A DNA stretch of 64,000 bases from Mesorhizobium loti R88b (lineage in GTDB: Bacteria; Pseudomonadota; Alphaproteobacteria; Rhizobiales; Rhizobiaceae), in the NCBI RefSeq assembly GCF_013170845.1, contig NZ_CP033367.1, positions 992,001-1,056,000 on the forward strand, read 5' to 3'. Below are positions 34,310 to 44,199 of this stretch, in pieces. Made by a program: the position numbers and the translations under genes. Each line of letters opens with the position of its first letter. Positions within the stretch are counted from its first letter, which is position 1. The notes beneath the pieces are model-generated. The model worked only from the letters and a program-made list of their open reading frames with translations, did not search any database and was not told the DNA's origin.

Positions 34310-35692
34310 GTGATTGCAGAAACGAGCGAACGGATGGGCGTGAGCGGATCGGAAGACGCTGCGACTGGCACAATAAGCAGAACAATCGCGATTGGGCGCC
34401 AAGTGCTAAAAAGCATAGAATCGGCCGCGGCGGCGGTTTTCGGTGGGCTGGCATCCTCCCAAGTGCCCACCCTCGGGACCGCAGCCATCATGGTGGTCGC
34501 GGCCGCCGGCTTTGTCGCCTTCGCGCCGGGCACAGCACGCGGCGGCGGGTTCATCTGCCAGGATTTCAATGGGTTGAATGGTGGAGCGGCTTACGCCGGG
34601 GGGTCGGCCAATTCTGTGGCATGCGGAGTGTCCGCCAATAGCAATGGCTTTGTGTCGACAGCCGTCGGCTGGGCCGCAGGTGCTATTGCCGACTACAGCG
34701 TGGCCCTCGGCTACCTCGCAAACGCCGGTTGACATTATGACTTGATCTCGACGACTAATTACAACAATTCCAACACAACGGCCATCGGCACCGAAGCTCA
34801 GGCCGGCGCCAGCGCGACCGGCCAGGCCAACGCCACGGCCCTTGGCGCTTCCGCCCAAGCGAATGCCTTGAACGCCACCGCGCTCGGCGCCGGCGCGACG
34901 GCCAATTTTTCCAACTCCACCGCCATCGGCCAGGGCGTGCAAACGACGCGTGACAATCAGGTCATGCTTGGCACGGCCAGCAACACCTACACGCTGGCCG
35001 GCATCACTTCGCAGGCGAGCACGGCGGCCCAGGCTGGCCCGACCTATCTGGTGACGACGGACGCCGCCGGCAATCTGGCGGCGTCGACATTCGATATGGC
35101 AACCCTGCAAAACCTGCCGGCCGAGGTCGCTCAGAACAGCACCGACATCAGCAATCTGAACACCACGGTGAGCAATCACACGACGCAAATCGCCGCCAAC
35201 ACCCAAGAACTCGCCGGCCACGAGACGCGCATCACCAACAATACGACGCAGATCGCCGCCAACACCACCGAGCTCGCCAATCATGAGACGCGTATCACCA
35301 ACAACACCAACGCGATTGCGGTGCACACCACCGAGATCGCGGACCTCGACACCAGGGTGACCACCAACACCAGCAACATCACCCAGCTCGACGGCCGCGT
35401 CGGCGCGCTCGAAGCCGGCGTTCCGGATCTCGGCAACCAGATCAGCGAAACCCGCACCGAGGCGCGTGCCGGCACGGCGCTGGCATTGGCCACGGCGGGG
35501 CTGCGTTACGACGACAGGCCCGAAAAGCTGTCGCTCGCCGGCGGCTTCGGCCACTTCAAGGGTCAATCCGGCCTGGCGCTCGGCCTTGGTTACAACACCA
35601 GCGAGGATTTCCGCCTCAACGCCGCTGTCTCTGCCACCACCAACCACGGCGATGTCGGCGTCAGCGTCGGCGCATCATGGACGCTGAATTGA
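34310..35692 (+). pseudogene. YadA-type trimeric autotransporter adhesin interrupted by in-frame TGA
   Basis: One 461-codon frame holds a complete trimeric autotransporter except for a TGA at 34730-34732. It has a long N-terminal extension with a hydrophobic export segment (AAIMVVAAAGFVAFAPGTARG), head repeats of YadA type (DYSVALGYLANAG, NSTAIGQGV, NATALGASAQA), a coiled-coil stalk of 15-residue units (TTQIAANTTELANHETRITN) and a C-terminal YadA anchor (RAGTALALATAGLRYDDRPE to SVGASWTLN). The stop falls inside a head repeat; after it the frame continues as HYDLISTTNYNNSN with no good start. The start is GTG 34310 (GAGGG upstream) or ATG 34334. Either a nonsense mutation, a sequencing error or readthrough. 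Confidence 0.8.
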
Positions 35693-35804
35693 GGCGGCCA
35701 GCGTGATCCGGAGTGCGAGGGGGCTGGCTTGAAAAAGCCGCCGGCGGCCGCGTTCCCACAGACGCGGTCGCCTGTCTCCCCTGCCCGAGGCGCGATTCCG
35801 ATCA

Positions 35805-36449
35805 ATGCTCAGAGGCCACATGAAGCACCCGCGATTCTTATCAATAGGGCGGATGACCCATACCGCCGTGACAGGCCTGCTGCTGGCCGGTCTGTTGGCA
35901 GCATCCGGGGGTGTTGCGGAGGCGCAGACCAAAAAAACCGAGAAGAGCGACAAGGTCCGCGCGGCTCATCCGGCCAGCATCGACCGCAACGGCGTGCTGA
36001 TCCTGATCCGCGGCACGCTGCTGGCGCTCGATCAGGCCAACAAGACCGGTAACTACACGGTGCTGCGCGATCTCGGCTCGCCGAATTTTCAGGCCAACAG
36101 CGCGGCAGGGCTCGGCGACATCTTTGCCAACCAGCGCAAGCAGGCGCTCGACTTCGGCGCCGTCGCGGTGCTCGATCCGCAACTGACCCTGCTGCCGCAG
36201 ATCGAGCCGAACGGCATGCTGCATATGGCTGGCTTTTTCCCGTCGGTGCCAATGCAGGTCAATTTCGAGCTTCTGTTCGAGCCGGTGAACCGGCAGTGGA
36301 AGATTTATGGCGTATCGGTCAACCTCACCTCGGGAGCACCGCAGGCGCCCGACACACCTGTCGCCGAGCAATCCAAGCCTGACGATACGGCCCCGCCGCC
36401 TGACGCGCCCTCGATGGCCGTGCAGCCGAAGAAGGCAGCAAAACCTTAA
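35805..36449 (+). CDS. secreted hypothetical protein with Pro/Ala-rich tail
   Basis: The 214-residue product has an N-terminal export signal (THTAVTGLLLAGLLAASGGV, cleavage near AEAQT), a central domain (ILIRGTLLALDQANKTGNYT, LRDLGSPNFQANSAAGLGDI, FFPSVPMQVNFELLFEPVNR, QWKIYGVSVNL) that resembles a cystatin/NTF2-like fold, and a proline-, alanine- and lysine-rich tail (PKKAAKP). I do not recognise a named family. It begins 112 bases after the adhesin stop in the same direction and may be cotranscribed. Confidence 0.7.
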   Translation: MLRGHMKHPRFLSIGRMTHTAVTGLLLAGLLAASGGVAEAQTKKTEKSDKVRAAHPASIDRNGVLILIRGTLLALDQANKTGNYTVLRDLGSPNFQANSAAGLGDIFANQRKQALDFGAVAVLDPQLTLLPQIEPNGMLHMAGFFPSVPMQVNFELLFEPVNRQWKIYGVSVNLTSGAPQAPDTPVAEQSKPDDTAPPPDAPSMAVQPKKAAKP

Positions 36450-36473
36450 AGCGGCATGCGCATTCAGCCGCCC

Positions 36474-37118
36474 CTACGACAGCAACTCCAGGCGCAGGGC
36501 GCTGGCCAGCAGCGACAGCGCGAAGACGAACAGGCCCGAACTGAAGACAAGATTGACGGTGCGCAGCCCGCGCGCGCTCAGCCGCTTGCGCAGGAGGTTG
36601 GTGACCAGTGTCAGCGTTGTCCACCAGGTGGCCGAGCCGAGCAGCACGCCGGCCGAGACAAGCGCCAATGTTTGCCAGGACGGCATGGCCGCGCCCAGGA
36701 TTCCCGGCGTCAGCGTGAAGAAGCCAAGCAGAGTCATCGGGTTGCCCAACGTCCAGATCAGCCCGGTGACATAGGCCCGACCCGAGGGCATGCGCCGCTG
36801 CAACGCGGTGTCCAGCGACGGCGTCAGCCGCGCCGCCGTCACCGCCATGTAGAGCAGGAATATGCCGGCGCAGAGCTGCAGCAGCATGTGCCAGCCGATG
36901 AGCACATGCGCCACCGCGCCCAGCCCCGCGGCGGCAACGGAGGCGTAGACCGAATGCGTGGTCGCCGCGCCATAGCCGGTCGCCAGACCTGGCCCGATGC
37001 CGCCGGCGATCGTGCGCTGCACGCATAAGAGCCCGGTGGGACCGATGGGAGCCGCGACCGCGAACCCCAGCAAGGCCCCACGCATCACACTGAGGAAAAG
37101 GTCTGCTGTACCCGACAT
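36474..37118 (-). CDS. LysE family translocator
   Basis: The 214-residue protein has six predicted membrane helices and LysE/RhtB landmarks: LLGFAVAAPIGPTGLLCVQR near the N-terminus with the GPxxxL motif, GYGAATTHSVYASVAAAGLG, and TLGNPMTLLGFFTLTPGILG with the NP motif. Members export amino acids or derivatives. ATG 37118 gives MSGTADLFLSVMRGALLGF; the longer in-frame start adds Arg-rich residues. It is convergent with the 35805-36449 gene and its substrate is unknown. Confidence 0.88.
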   Translation of the reverse strand: MSGTADLFLSVMRGALLGFAVAAPIGPTGLLCVQRTIAGGIGPGLATGYGAATTHSVYASVAAAGLGAVAHVLIGWHMLLQLCAGIFLLYMAVTAARLTPSLDTALQRRMPSGRAYVTGLIWTLGNPMTLLGFFTLTPGILGAAMPSWQTLALVSAGVLLGSATWWTTLTLVTNLLRKRLSARGLRTVNLVFSSGLFVFALSLLASALRLELLS

Positions 37119-37644
37119 GCGAACAGATCTTCCGTTGGCCGCACGTCGTCGGGGTTCCCGGCCAGGCAATACCTGGGCCAGATGCTGGCCAAGGCCAGCA
37201 ACGGTCGCCCCGCTTTCGTGAGCTGCTTCGACATTCTTGCGGCAAGACGGCCGTTGGCGGGGCTGACGAGCACGTCGTCTTGAAGTTTCTCTCCAAGTAT
37301 TAGCTAGATGTAATGTGTCTACGCGTATAGACGCCGTTCAGTTCGGTGAGCTTTAGACCCGACTAATGTGTCGACGCATTACTGGCGGCGGAAAATCTGC
37401 AATTCTCCTGATGCGCGTCACGTGCCTTGAACTCAGTCCAACCTCAAGCCGATGCACCCAATCACAAATGAACGATCGCGGCGTCCACCATTTGGATTAG
37501 GCTTGACTCCCAGCTTCTATTTTTTTCTACTGACTTTCAGTTGGCTTTCGGTGCGCCCCACCTCCATGTCGACTCCAGACAGACAAGTCGCGAAGTCGAA
37601 CGAGGATTGATCCCGTTGAAGCGATATCGGCGCAGCAGCACGCG
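37119..37644. other. intergenic region without supported gene
   Basis: The 526 bases between the LysE-type gene and LuxR paralogue 3 are divergent upstream DNA. GTGTCTACGCGTATAGACGC (37317-37336) is a near palindrome, and TTTTTTTCTACTGAC-like AT-rich stretches occur near 37520. I see no coding region. Confidence 0.4.
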
Positions 37645-38835
37645 ATGTCTGACCGGGGCCGCCAGCCCATGTTGGTCAGCATGACTGACCGATCCTATCC
37701 GGCGGAGCGCATTTCAGAACTCATCGGCACCATTTACGACTGCGTCCTCGATCCGGACCGATGGCCATCGGTCGTCGACAACATTCGACGGGAGCTGGAG
37801 TTCTGTTATGCGGTTCTGGGGGTGTATCCGCTTCCGGGCGGCGAAGTTACGCTCGGCGTCGCGACAGGCATCGATTCGGTGAAGCTCGGCGAGCTTCCCG
37901 CCTATGGCCAGGATCTGGTGGACCTCTGGGGTGGCGACATCAGGGTCAAACAATATCCGCTCGAGGAGCCGATCGCGCAGTCCCGGGCCGTGCCGGATTC
38001 GGCACTTGTCGCCAGCCGCTATTTTCTCGAATGGGCCCAGCCGCAAGGGGTGGTCGACGCGGTTGCGATCGGGCTGGAGCGCAATGCGCGCATGGTCTCC
38101 ACGCTTTCGTTCGGCCGGCACGAGACGGTCGGCATTGTTGGCAACGGGGAACTTGACGCCTTGCGTCTTCTGGCGCCGCACTTCCGGCGCGCCATCGCCA
38201 TTGGCCAGATGCTCGAATTGCAATCGATTGCCGCCGCCAACGTGACATCCGTGCTGGAAAGCCTCTCTGTCGGCGTCGTACTGGTCGATGAATTGATGGC
38301 CTTGATCCATGCCAATCCGGTCGCCGAGTCCATGCTGGCCCGCAAGGAACCGATCAAGGTCAGCAATGGCCGCGTTGTCGTCTCGGATGCCTCGCCCGCT
38401 ATCTCGTCGGCGATAGAGGATGCGGTCGCCCAGGCGGCCCGCGACGAGGCAGCGCTCGGACGGCGCGGCGGCACCGGGTTTCCGACGCGCGGCCTCTCGG
38501 GCGAGCCTCGCATCATTCATGTCCTGCCGCTGAAAAGGCGAGAGAGCCGTCCCGGCCTGTTCCGGCGGGCGACAGCGGCTCTTTTCATCGCCCCGGTCGA
38601 CAGACCGATAAGCCTGCCATTCGATGCTTTCGCCGCCCTCTACGGCCTGACGCCCGCCGAGGTTCGGATCGTGGAACTGATCGTCGCCGGCCAGACCCAG
38701 CGCGAGATCGCGAAATCGCTTGGCCTGGCCAGCGCCACTGTGAAGACGCACCTTCTGCATGTTTTCGAGAAGACCGACGTCCGGCGCCAGGTCGATCTCG
38801 TCCGGCTTGTCGCATCCCTGGCATCACCGCTCTGA
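37645..38835 (+). CDS. LuxR-type HTH regulator (paralogue 3)
   Basis: A 396-residue homologue of the tandem regulators at 31526-33920: RISELIGTIYDCVLDPDRWP at the start, a PAS-like middle (LVDELMALIHANPVAESMLA) and a C-terminal HTH (YGLTPAEVRIVELIVAGQTQ, SLGLASATVKTHLLHVFEKT). It is clearly more diverged and on the other strand. ATG 37645 is used; ATG 37681 aligns better with the paralogue starts and is an alternative. No TTGCTGC palindrome is seen upstream. It lies between the adhesin and the autotransporter, so regulation of either is plausible. Confidence 0.85.
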   Translation: MSDRGRQPMLVSMTDRSYPAERISELIGTIYDCVLDPDRWPSVVDNIRRELEFCYAVLGVYPLPGGEVTLGVATGIDSVKLGELPAYGQDLVDLWGGDIRVKQYPLEEPIAQSRAVPDSALVASRYFLEWAQPQGVVDAVAIGLERNARMVSTLSFGRHETVGIVGNGELDALRLLAPHFRRAIAIGQMLELQSIAAANVTSVLESLSVGVVLVDELMALIHANPVAESMLARKEPIKVSNGRVVVSDASPAISSAIEDAVAQAARDEAALGRRGGTGFPTRGLSGEPRIIHVLPLKRRESRPGLFRRATAALFIAPVDRPISLPFDAFAALYGLTPAEVRIVELIVAGQTQREIAKSLGLASATVKTHLLHVFEKTDVRRQVDLVRLVASLASPL

Positions 38836-38957
38836 CAGGACAGCCGTTTCGGCGCTGCGCCGATGAACCATGTCCGGCTTCGAACCGGCCGTCGATCCTT
38901 CGTCGATGATTTGGCGACACATTGTCGCAGCTATCGCCGAGCGGCGTCGATAGCCGC

Positions 38958-38993
38958 CGCCCAGGCCCGGTATCCCGGATCCGGGCCTGGGCG
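38958..38993. terminator. long GC-rich hairpin after LuxR paralogue 3
   Basis: CGCCCAGGCCCGG and CCGGGCCTGGGCG form a perfect 13-bp stem with a ten-base loop, 122 bases after the LuxR stop. No U-tract follows. Confidence 0.45.
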
Positions 38994-39119
38994 CGGTATC
39001 GCGAACCCGAATGAGCGCGCCCTCAAGGCTTCCGGCCGTTCCGGCGTCCTGAATTGCCCGCCGGCGTCGCGGTCAACGCGCGCCGGCAGTGCCGGGCTGC
39101 TCCGTCAGGAGCGGCTAAT

Positions 39120-39515
39120 ATGAACTGCCTCCACCAAACGGCTGACGTCGAGCGCCCGCGCATCGCCTACCCCGTTCATGGAAGTGTTTTTGCACTGCGT
39201 TCCGGTCGTCATTGTCGTGGCCCGTTTCGGCCACCCAGTCGATGGCGTCGCCGGATGACTAGGGGGCTTGGAATTGTCGCATCGCCGGGATTTGAACGGA
39301 CGCTCCACCGCGTCGCGCATATTCAGCAGAAAAGCGCGGCGGCGGCGCTGATGGCCTCGACGGCTGTCTGGGTCGCCGGACCGGCCTATGCCCAATGCAC
39401 CGTCACCGCGCCGCCGGACACCTGTGTGTGCGCCGGCGCAAACGGCTTCGGAATTGGCCACGACGCCCTGAAAGGCATCGGCTTAAAACATAGTTTGGAT
39501 GGGGATCCGCAATGA
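39120..39515 (+). CDS. small exported ORF preceding and overlapping the autotransporter
   Basis: A 131-residue ORF with a strong ribosome site (AGGAG eight bases before the ATG). A long positively charged N-terminus (residues 1-75) is followed by a hydrophobic segment with a signal cleavage pattern (AAALMASTAVWVAGPAYAQ) and a short tail CTVTAPPDTCVCAGANGFGI. It looks like the start of an autotransporter passenger that is cut short. The stop overlaps the ATG of the large autotransporter (ATGA). It may be a remnant of an older autotransporter 5' end or a coupled leader protein. Confidence 0.45.
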   Translation: MNCLHQTADVERPRIAYPVHGSVFALRSGRHCRGPFRPPSRWRRRMTRGLGIVASPGFERTLHRVAHIQQKSAAAALMASTAVWVAGPAYAQCTVTAPPDTCVCAGANGFGIGHDALKGIGLKHSLDGDPQ

Positions 39516-42500
39516 CACCAGCTATTGGCTTGCGCGCAGGGCCGCGCGGAAAGTTTCGTCTCTCCAGGCTTCTGGCAACCACCGCGCTGGTCGCCTGCCT
39601 CGCCACGCCCGCCTTCGCGACGAACTATCTGGTTGGCACCGAGCAGGAGCTGCGATCGGCGCTGAGCAGCCACGCCAATGGCGACACCATCACGTTGAGC
39701 AACGACATCACCCTGACGGCGGGCGGCGGCGGCAATCTGCCGGAGGTGCACAGCGATGTGACGATTTCCGGCGGCGGCCACACGCTTTCGGGCGGCGGCG
39801 CCTATCGCGGGCTCTTCGTGACGGCGGGCACGGTGCGCGTCGAGGACCTGAAGATCACCGATACACTGGCACAAGGTGGCACCAGCAACGGTGGTGGGGC
39901 TGGCGCGGGGCTTGGCGGAGCGCTGTTCGTCAATGAGGGCGCAACGGTTACCGTCAGCAATGTCGATCTTTCCGGCAACCAGGCCAAAGGTGGCGCGGCC
40001 AGCACGAACACCTCGTTCGGCTACGGCGCGGGCGGCGCGGGGATGCTTGGAGATGGTGGCAATACCTCGGCAAGCCAGGGCGGCGTTGGCGGCTCGCCCA
40101 ATGGCGGCACCGGCGGGACGACGCCCGCAGGGGGCGACATAACCAGCAATGGCCCGATTGCCGAGACCGCCCAGGATGGGTCGGCCGGGGCCGCCGGCGG
40201 AACAGGGGGCGGTGGGGGTGGCGGCGCGGCAGGGCCACACCTGCAGGTGGCCACGACAAGCGGCGACGCCACGGTGGACGGTGGCACGGGCGGTGCCGGG
40301 GGTGTCGGAGGGTTCGGTGGGGGTGGCGGTCAAGGCGGCTCCGGCAGCTGGAACACCGCAACCGCGCACGATCCGGGAACCGCATCAGCCAGCGGAGGCG
40401 ACGGTGGCGACGGTGGTGCGGGCGGGTTCGGTGGCGGTGGTGGCGCCGGCGGCGTTGGCGGATTGAAGGGGACGACTCAGTATAATGGCAACTTTTTTGT
40501 CTCGCAAATCACCTCGGGCAATGGCGGCGACGGTGGACAGGCAGGCTTCGGCGGCAGCGGTGGCCTGCGCGGCAACAGCAGCAGCCTGGCCCCCGGCGGG
40601 CTCGGTGGCGTCGCCCTTGGCGATGGCAGCGGCGCCGGCATGGGCGGCGCGCTGTTCGTGCGCCAGGGTGGCCAGCTGATCGTCGAGGGAAACCTTGCCC
40701 TGAACGGCAATTCGGTGGCGGCGGGCGGTGCCGGCAGCCAGGCCTTCGGTTCCGGCATCTTCCTGCAAGGCGGCGGCAACCTCTCGTTCAAGCCCGGCGC
40801 GGGCGAAACCCAGACGATATCGGACGATATCGACGACATGGTCGGCGTGGTCGCGCAGGGCTATGTCCCGCCCGCCGGCACCTACACCGGCAATGAACGC
40901 TGGGGCGTGACAGTCGATGGCGACGGCACGCTCGTGCTCTCCGGCACCAACAGTTTTTCGGGCGGTGTCCTGGTGTCCAAAGGCACGCTGTCGGTCGGCG
41001 CCGACGCCAGTCTCGGCAATCCGGATGGCGGCATTACGCTCGCAACCGGCACGCTGATGACGACCGCGAGCTTTGCCACGGACCGCGACATTACGCTGTC
41101 GCTTGGCGGAACGGTTTCGCAGGCCGCCGGCACGATCTTCACGGTGAACGGCATCGTCTCGGGTGGCGGCGGCCTGACCAAGGCCGGCGCCGGCACTGTG
41201 GTGCTGGCCGGCGACAACAGCTATGGCGGCGGCACCAGCCTGGAAGCCGGCACGTTGCGGCTCGATCACGACCATGCGCTCGGCACCGGTTCGCTGAACG
41301 CCCGCGATGGAACGACGATCCAGTACGGCCTCGACGACCTCAGCGTCGCCAACGCCATAGCGATCGAGGGCGACGTCAAGTTCGACTACGAGCAGCCTGG
41401 CCCCATCATCATCGCGGTTCCCGAACAGGCCGGCGCGATATCCGGCACGGGCCGGCTCATCCGCACCGGCACCGGCGGCCTCACCCTCTCGCATGCCAAC
41501 AGCTATGAAGGCGGCACGATCGTCGAGGGCGGCAGGCTGATCGCGAGCGTGACGGGCGCGCTCGGCACCGGTGATGCGGACGTCAGGGGTGGAGCGGTGC
41601 TTGCCTTCACCGGCAGCCAGGCGACACCCACCGACGCGGGCTCGCGCACGATCACGGTCGAGAATGACGGCCAGCTTCAGTTCTCCGACCATTCGAATGC
41701 CACGACGACCACCGTGCTGAACGAGGCGGGCGGCCTCGTCGCGTTGAAGGGCAACGCCGCACCGGTCGAAGTCGGCTCGCTCTCGGGCGCCGGCGACGTC
41801 GATCTCGACTTCGGGACCATGATTGTCGGCGGCCTCGGCAGCGACGACACGATCTCCGGGGCGATCCGCGACGGCAATGTGCCGCCAGTATTGCTGCCTG
41901 CGGCACAGGCGGGATCGCTGGTGAAGACCGGCGCCGGTACACTGACCCTGTCTGGGACCAACAGCTATTTCGGCACGACGACTGTCGAGGAGGGCAAGCT
42001 TGTCGTGAATGGCTCGATCGCCGCCTCCTCGCTGACCACGGTCGGTTCGGGCGCGGTGCTGGGCGGCGGCGGCACGATCGGTGCGACGCGGGTCGAGGGG
42101 ACGATCGCACCGGGAAACTCGATCGGCACGCTTAACGTAAAAGGGGCTTTTACCCAGGTCGCGGGCTCGACCTACGCGGTGCAACTGGATGCCACGACCA
42201 GCGACCGCATCGCGGTGACCGGCACCGCCGATCTGCAGGGTGGCACGCTCGATGTCGAGGCCGCGCCCGGCGGCTACAGTCTCGGCGCGCGCTACACCAT
42301 CCTCACTACCACCGGCGGGCTGACGGGAACGTATGCCGCCCTCACCGGCGATGCCGGGCCGCTCTCGGCATTCGTCAGCGTCATCGATAGCTACGACACC
42401 AACAACGCCTATCTCGACGTGGCGAAGGTGCGCGATTTCGCCGATGCCGGGCTGACGCCGAACCAGATCGCAACGGGCGAAGGGCTCGATAGCATTGCGG

Positions 42501-43567
42501 AATCCGGGGCCTTGTTCAGCGCCGTCGCCGGTCTGGCCACCGATGCCGCTGCCCGCGGCGCCTTCGACCAGCTGTCGGGCGAGATCCACGCCTCGGCCAA
42601 GGGTATGCTGGTCGGGGACAGCCGCTTCGTCCGCGATGCCGCGACCAATCGCATCGCTGCCGCCTTTGACGATGGCGGCACCACGGCTGCTATTCCTGTG
42701 ATGGCTTATGGCGAGGGTGGACCCGAAATGGTCGCTGCCGACACCGATCGCTTCGCCGTCTGGGGTCAGGCCTTCGGCTCCTGGGGCAATACCGACAGCG
42801 ACGGCAATGCCGCCGCCTTCGATCGTTCGACCGGCGGGGTGCTGGCGGGCGCCGACACGCTGGTGGGCGGCTGGCGTGTCGGCGTTCTCGGCGGCTACAG
42901 CCATTCCTCCTTCGATGCCGACGATCGCAACTCGTCCGGATCCAGCGACAACTATCATCTCGGCCTCTATGGCGGCACCAATTGGGGCGCTATCGCCTTC
43001 CGTACTGGCGCCGCCTACTCCTGGAGCAGCATCTCGACCAAACGCTCCGTCGCCTTCGACGGGTTCACGGATGGGTTCTCGGCCGACTATGATGCCGGCA
43101 CCGCGCAGATGTTCGGCGAACTCGCCTACAAGGCCGATTCCGGGCAATTCAAGCTCGAGCCGTTCGCCAATCTCGCCTATGTCAGCGTGCACACCGACGG
43201 CTTCAGCGAAACCGGCGGTGCTGCGGCACTGACCAGCGCCGGTTCGACCACCGACGCCACCTTCACCACGCTTGGCCTGCGCGCCTCGACCGACTTCGCG
43301 CCGGGCGGCATGAACGCCACCGCGCGCGGCATGCTCGGCTGGCGTCACGCTTTCGGCGACACCACGCCGCTGTCAACGCTCGCCTTCGCCAGCGGCGATG
43401 CCTTCACCATCGCCGGCGTGCCGATCGCCAGGGACGCCGCCGTGATCGAGGCCGGTCTCGATTTCAACATGACGGCCAATGCCACGCTCGGCCTGTCCTA
43501 CTCCGGCCAGTTCGGCGGCTGCGCGGTCGACAATGGCGCCAAGGTCGATCTCAACGTGAAATTCTGA
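39512..43567 (+). CDS. autotransporter (type Va) with glycine-rich passenger
   Basis: The 1351-residue protein has a signal peptide (LSRLLATTALVACLATPAFA), then a passenger that starts with a right-handed-helix region (NGDTITLSNDITLTAGGGGN). Residues about 170-380 are a glycine-rich block of GGAGG/GGDGG repeats like PE_PGRS sequence. Several autotransporter-associated repeats follow (GAGTLTLSGTNSYFGTTTVE, TKAGAGTVVLAGDNSYGGGT). From about residue 1065 a 12-stranded barrel (FAVWGQAFGSWGNTDSDGNA) ends in VDLNVKF with the terminal Phe needed for outer-membrane insertion. A surface adhesion or biofilm role is likely. The barrel carries one Cys (GGCAVDNG). Confidence 0.93.
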   Translation: MTPAIGLRAGPRGKFRLSRLLATTALVACLATPAFATNYLVGTEQELRSALSSHANGDTITLSNDITLTAGGGGNLPEVHSDVTISGGGHTLSGGGAYRGLFVTAGTVRVEDLKITDTLAQGGTSNGGGAGAGLGGALFVNEGATVTVSNVDLSGNQAKGGAASTNTSFGYGAGGAGMLGDGGNTSASQGGVGGSPNGGTGGTTPAGGDITSNGPIAETAQDGSAGAAGGTGGGGGGGAAGPHLQVATTSGDATVDGGTGGAGGVGGFGGGGGQGGSGSWNTATAHDPGTASASGGDGGDGGAGGFGGGGGAGGVGGLKGTTQYNGNFFVSQITSGNGGDGGQAGFGGSGGLRGNSSSLAPGGLGGVALGDGSGAGMGGALFVRQGGQLIVEGNLALNGNSVAAGGAGSQAFGSGIFLQGGGNLSFKPGAGETQTISDDIDDMVGVVAQGYVPPAGTYTGNERWGVTVDGDGTLVLSGTNSFSGGVLVSKGTLSVGADASLGNPDGGITLATGTLMTTASFATDRDITLSLGGTVSQAAGTIFTVNGIVSGGGGLTKAGAGTVVLAGDNSYGGGTSLEAGTLRLDHDHALGTGSLNARDGTTIQYGLDDLSVANAIAIEGDVKFDYEQPGPIIIAVPEQAGAISGTGRLIRTGTGGLTLSHANSYEGGTIVEGGRLIASVTGALGTGDADVRGGAVLAFTGSQATPTDAGSRTITVENDGQLQFSDHSNATTTTVLNEAGGLVALKGNAAPVEVGSLSGAGDVDLDFGTMIVGGLGSDDTISGAIRDGNVPPVLLPAAQAGSLVKTGAGTLTLSGTNSYFGTTTVEEGKLVVNGSIAASSLTTVGSGAVLGGGGTIGATRVEGTIAPGNSIGTLNVKGAFTQVAGSTYAVQLDATTSDRIAVTGTADLQGGTLDVEAAPGGYSLGARYTILTTTGGLTGTYAALTGDAGPLSAFVSVIDSYDTNNAYLDVAKVRDFADAGLTPNQIATGEGLDSIAESGALFSAVAGLATDAAARGAFDQLSGEIHASAKGMLVGDSRFVRDAATNRIAAAFDDGGTTAAIPVMAYGEGGPEMVAADTDRFAVWGQAFGSWGNTDSDGNAAAFDRSTGGVLAGADTLVGGWRVGVLGGYSHSSFDADDRNSSGSSDNYHLGLYGGTNWGAIAFRTGAAYSWSSISTKRSVAFDGFTDGFSADYDAGTAQMFGELAYKADSGQFKLEPFANLAYVSVHTDGFSETGGAAALTSAGSTTDATFTTLGLRASTDFAPGGMNATARGMLGWRHAFGDTTPLSTLAFASGDAFTIAGVPIARDAAVIEAGLDFNMTANATLGLSYSGQFGGCAVDNGAKVDLNVKF

Positions 43568-43875
43568 GGGCCGAGGAATCTGACGAAGGGGCGCATGACG
43601 GATCCCGCCTCGCCTGGCCTAGGGAAGTGATCTGGCAAATGGTGACGCCTGCGAAGTAATTCAGCCGTCACGATCGACCCGCTAGTCGAAACGGGCTCCG
43701 CGATGCTAGCCTCGACGGCTGGCGGCGCCCGCGCTTGCGACAGGAACAGGAATTCCCTGTTGGCCTTATCTTTCGGCAAATCCATGCCTCAGACAGCTGC
43801 GGAATTGACAAGCCGTTCCGCGTGGTCGAGGGTAAGTATAGTATCCTTATCGACATGAGGGAATTGGAGGCGACG

Positions 43876-44052
43876 ATGAGCGAACACCCTATCACCATGA
43901 TCGCTCGCGGCATGCATCCGCTCCAGACGTCGCATGAGTCGGCGCGCAACACGGCTACCCCATGGGAATCATTTGTCGCCTTTTTGCCGTCGAAGCGCAT
44001 TTCTGTGCTCTTAATGGCTCAAAGGCCTGATAAAATTGCCACAACGGCTTGA
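43876..44052 (+). CDS. possible small ORF of 58 residues
   Basis: A GGAGG site lies five bases before the ATG (GGAGGCGACGATG), which is good support for translation. The product (MSEHPITMIARGMHPLQTSH then SFVAFLPSKRISVLLMAQRP) has no recognisable domain and no signal peptide. It occupies the 632-base gap between the autotransporter and the Rrf2 gene; the rest of that gap holds nothing I can support. Confidence 0.3.
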   Translation: MSEHPITMIARGMHPLQTSHESARNTATPWESFVAFLPSKRISVLLMAQRPDKIATTA

Positions 44053-44199
44053 AAACGAAGCAAAATCAACGATTCTCGGCTTGTATATCATGTCACTAGA
44101 ATTTATGTGTCATGGATGCTTGGGCGCGGCGGGGAAGCTCACCAGGCGTTTCGCAACGGATGGTCTCAAGCCATCGCATGACAGAGAAACGTTGGGTCT

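Noticed and set aside
34742..35692. independent gene starting at TTG 34742 after the adhesin stop
   Set aside because: No ribosome site or signal peptide; the frame is the direct continuation of the upstream adhesin frame.
40385..43348. 987-residue open frame on the minus strand inside the autotransporter gene
   Set aside because: Antisense shadow of a Gly/Ala/Thr-rich gene; the plus-strand frame has a signal peptide, repeats and barrel.
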